Under the pieces are notes generated by a model, which was given only the letters and a program-made list of their open reading frames with translations, did no database searches and was not told the DNA's origin. A stretch of DNA of 64,000 bases, taken from the NCBI GenBank assembly GCA_963674955.2, contig CAXXKR010000004.1, positions 434,001 through 498,000 of the forward strand. The letters run 5' to 3'. The translations under genes were made by a program, and so were the position numbers. This DNA comes from G963674955 sp963674955 (lineage in GTDB: Bacteria > Desulfobacterota > Desulfovibrionia > Desulfovibrionales > Desulfovibrionaceae). The first letter of the stretch is position 1; every line of letters begins with the position of its first letter. Positions 62,341 to 64,000 of the stretch are shown here, one piece after another.

Positions 62341-62375
62341 GGCCCCCCGTCATGTCTGGCGTATGACGGGGGGCC
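62341..62375 (-). terminator. Rho-independent terminator of cytochrome c3
   Basis: A 13-bp GC-rich hairpin (GGCCCCCCGTCAT with ATGACGGGGGGCC, loop of 9), then on the minus strand GCCCC and five U. Confidence 0.8.
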
Positions 62376-62415
62376 TCGTGTTATGGGGGCTTATAGGGAG
62401 GAGTATCTCTACAAC

Positions 62416-62838
62416 TTATTTAATGTGGCACTTGCTGCATGCCGTCGGGCCGCCGGGCTTCTTGGCCTTCTTGAGGTCCTTGTGACAGGTCAGGCAGCTC
62501 ATGCCCTTCTGGGAATGGAAGGCCGAGTAGAAAGCGGTTTCGCCGGTCTTGACAATGGCCTTCTTTCCGTTCTTTTCGCCCCAGACCACGTCATGGCAGC
62601 CTGAAGACGAACACTTTGGTACTTCACTCTTTTCATCCCACTTGTGGTGGCAGTCGGTACAGTTCACGGCCGCGTGCTTCTGGTGGGAGAATTTCACTGT
62701 GGGCTGGGTGCCTTCGCCCTTGGGCAGGACAATGGTCAAGTCCTCTGCCGGGGCGTTTGTCTTGGCGTAGAGCGTAGGCAGTGCAAAGGCCAAAACAAAT
62801 ATCGCGCTTAAAAAAATGATCATGCTTGAACGACTCAT
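62416..62838 (-). CDS. Tetraheme cytochrome c3
   Basis: A 140-residue periplasmic electron carrier with a signal peptide (through LYAK). Four haem c motifs: CTDCH, CSSSGCH (the CxxxxCH form), CLTCH and CSKCH, with extra His for bis-His ligation (SHQKHAAV, HHKW, AFHSQ). The fourth motif is CxxCH, as in Desulfomicrobium c3, whereas D. vulgaris has CxxxxCH there. It shuttles electrons from hydrogenases and formate dehydrogenase to membrane complexes. It is monocistronic. Confidence 0.94.
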   Translation of the reverse strand: MSRSSMIIFLSAIFVLAFALPTLYAKTNAPAEDLTIVLPKGEGTQPTVKFSHQKHAAVNCTDCHHKWDEKSEVPKCSSSGCHDVVWGEKNGKKAIVKTGETAFYSAFHSQKGMSCLTCHKDLKKAKKPGGPTACSKCHIK

Positions 62839-62991
62839 GCCTTGAACCTCCTGGTGGCGTTAATGTTTCAGTCCTTGTGCGCCTCTGCCCATGTCAACCA
62901 CATAGCATTGACCGTGCCAACTTTTTTATCTTGTATTGTCGGCATGTTGTAGATGCATGGTAAAATCATGTGCAGAGCCATGCGCAACCTG

Positions 62992-63013
62992 TTGCACAAA
63001 ACTGATTGTGCAA
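62992..63013. promoter_or_regulatory. Perfect 22-bp palindrome TTGCACAA-N6-TTGTGCAA
   Basis: Two 8-bp half-sites around 6 bases, between the divergent cytochrome c3 and ilvN genes (gap 62839-63162). A smaller GCAAC-CT-GTTGC repeat overlaps its left edge. The 22-bp length and N6 spacer suit a CRP/FNR-family dimer, but the half-site TTGTGCAA is not the CRP or FNR consensus. No other feature is seen in this gap. Confidence 0.5.
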
Positions 63014-63162
63014 AGTGCAAGGGTTGTTGAGAACAATAACTGATTATTGGTTTTGGACAAAGCCATTTTTTGCATTTTCATGACTTGTCATTGGTTGTCC
63101 TTGCCGCAGATGAAAGATATGAGAGACCTGACTGGTCAATGAATTCATAGATGGAGACGGAA

Positions 63163-63642
63163 ATGAAACACACAATCTCGGCTCTGGTGATGAACAGGCC
63201 CGGCGTCCTGGCTGAAATGGCTGAGGAATTCGGAAGCAAGAACATCAATATCAAGAGCATTTCATGCGGTGAGACGGAAAATCCGGAAGTTTCCAGAATG
63301 GTCATCTGCGTCGAGGCGGACAACGGCGAGGTGGACAAGATAACCGAACAGGTGCGCGGAATGGATTTCGTCATCAAGGTTGACGACCTGGCGCGCAAGG
63401 AATTCGTGGACCGTGAGTTGGTTCTGGTCAAGGTGTTCATGAGCAAGGAAACCACCACGCAGATCATGCAGATATTCGAGGTCTTTCGGGCCAATGTCGT
63501 GGGCATGGGTCAAAGCAGCATCAGCGTTGAGCTGAGCGGCGACGAGGAACGCATCGAGGGGTTGATAAAAATGCTCACCCCGTACGGAATCCTCAGCATG
63601 TGCCGCACCGGCAAGATAGCGCTCAAGCGCGGCGACGAATAG
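63163..63642 (+). CDS. ilvN: Acetolactate synthase small subunit
   Basis: A 159-residue regulatory subunit with an N-terminal ACT domain (HTISALVMNRPGVLAEMA) and a second half similar to the IlvH C-terminal domain. It confers branched-chain amino-acid feedback on the catalytic subunit, which is not in this window. ATG 63163 has GGAG 6 bases upstream; the frame opens at 63151. Confidence 0.9.
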   Translation: MKHTISALVMNRPGVLAEMAEEFGSKNINIKSISCGETENPEVSRMVICVEADNGEVDKITEQVRGMDFVIKVDDLARKEFVDRELVLVKVFMSKETTTQIMQIFEVFRANVVGMGQSSISVELSGDEERIEGLIKMLTPYGILSMCRTGKIALKRGDE

Positions 63643-63657
63643 CCCGGAGTGTCCGCC

Positions 63658-64000
63658 ATGAGCATGTCAAGCCTGGAAGACATCCTGGCCGAGGTGCTGC
63701 GCAGCAAACGCAGGCCCAAAGTGGCCATTGCACCCTGTGCCGAGGAATTCGTTTTGCGAGCCGGTTGTTACGCTTATGAACGGGGTGTCGCCCAGCCTGT
63801 TTTCATAGGTGACATCGAACGCGCCGAGGAAGTTGCCCGGAACGCGGGGATCGATCTTGCGCCCTTTGTAAAAATCAACGAACCGGACGACACCCTGTCC
63901 GTTCACAGGGCCGTGCAGCTCTACAAGAGCGGCGACGTGTCCATGGTCATGAAGGGGCTTGTAAGCACCGGAACCTTGCTCAAGGCCGTGCTGAACAAGG
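63658..64000 (+). CDS. Phosphate acetyl/butyryltransferase family protein (5' part)
   Basis: The first 114 codons of a protein that runs off the window. It begins MSMSSLEDILAEVL and shows the PTA/PTB fold start with VAIAPCAEE, the GDI-containing strand and VMKGLVSTG, a substrate-pocket motif of phosphate butyryltransferases. These enzymes convert acyl-CoA to acyl-phosphate. It starts 15 bp after ilvN with GGAG upstream, so the two are probably cotranscribed. The enzyme may be a Pta, Ptb or bifunctional hydratase form. Confidence 0.8.
   Translation, partial: MSMSSLEDILAEVLRSKRRPKVAIAPCAEEFVLRAGCYAYERGVAQPVFIGDIERAEEVARNAGIDLAPFVKINEPDDTLSVHRAVQLYKSGDVSMVMKGLVSTGTLLKAVLNK

Noticed and set aside
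1..64000. CRISPR arrays, prophage and classical riboswitches
   Set aside because: No regularly spaced direct repeats, integrase or phage structural genes, and no recognisable riboswitch core were seen on reading through the window.

Overview
The window reads as a core chromosomal segment of a sulfate-reducing deltaproteobacterium, most likely of the order Desulfovibrionales. Pointers are a periplasmic tetraheme cytochrome c3, a Desulfovibrio-type outer-membrane porin, a fragment of the [FeFe]-hydrogenase maturase HydF, a TauE/SafE-type exporter, a 115-kDa-class NAD-glutamate dehydrogenase and a nickel-handling island. I cannot name the species. Genes are dense, on both strands, and mostly in short operons with 0-30 bp spacing.

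Layout. 0-5.6 kb: a MIF-like tautomerase, a U32 peptidase, pyrK-pyrD, tRNA-Ser and an HPt-REC phosphorelay protein. 5.6-7.6 kb: SRP RNA, then a nickel-type island made of a NikR-like operator, a DUF4198 periplasmic protein, a 76-residue protein with 26 histidines and a glycine-zipper membrane protein. 7.7-9.7 kb: the biotin ECF transporter bioY-bioM-bioN. 9.65-15.9 kb (minus): thrC-tlyA-eamA-transsulfuration enzyme, rhodanese, DoxX/MauE and small envelope proteins. 15.9-19.8 kb (minus): paaK, then rpsF-rpsR-rplI-dnaB. 19.8-22.2 kb (minus): hisD-purC followed by a 45-codon gene with an in-frame UGA. 22.4-30.1 kb: a frameshifted porin, uvrC, ubiX, tRNA-Arg, a SufS-like enzyme, a GntR regulator and a Cache protein. 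30.3-32.2 kb: an intact IS3-family element between two gene stumps (aminotransferase and hydF). 32.3-43.2 kb: ubiD, cheV-hpt, glutamate dehydrogenase, an SGNH hydrolase and an ABC importer. 43.2-48.3 kb: phoH-ybeY and argF-argG-argH. 48.3-58.6 kb: a PilZ protein, selC (tRNA-Sec), then ftsH-folP-cdaA-cdaR-glmM-galU-priA, which holds the c-di-AMP and cell-wall precursor locus. 58.7-64 kb: OmpH/Skp, a triple-SH3 protein, a TauE exporter, cytochrome c3, ilvN and the start of a phosphate acyltransferase.

The most interesting observation is the pairing of selC (49140-49233) with a probable unannotated selenoprotein gene (19828-19965). The latter has a Shine-Dalgarno sequence, one transmembrane helix, an in-frame UGA at codon 30, a bacterial-SECIS-like hairpin just after it, and a Cys six codons downstream. 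A conventional gene caller would stop at the UGA and discard the 29-codon remnant. The second point is the IS3 element: it has no target-site duplication and both neighbouring genes have lost their 5' parts, which marks a rearrangement breakpoint. All functional statements come from reading motifs by eye; no database search was run.
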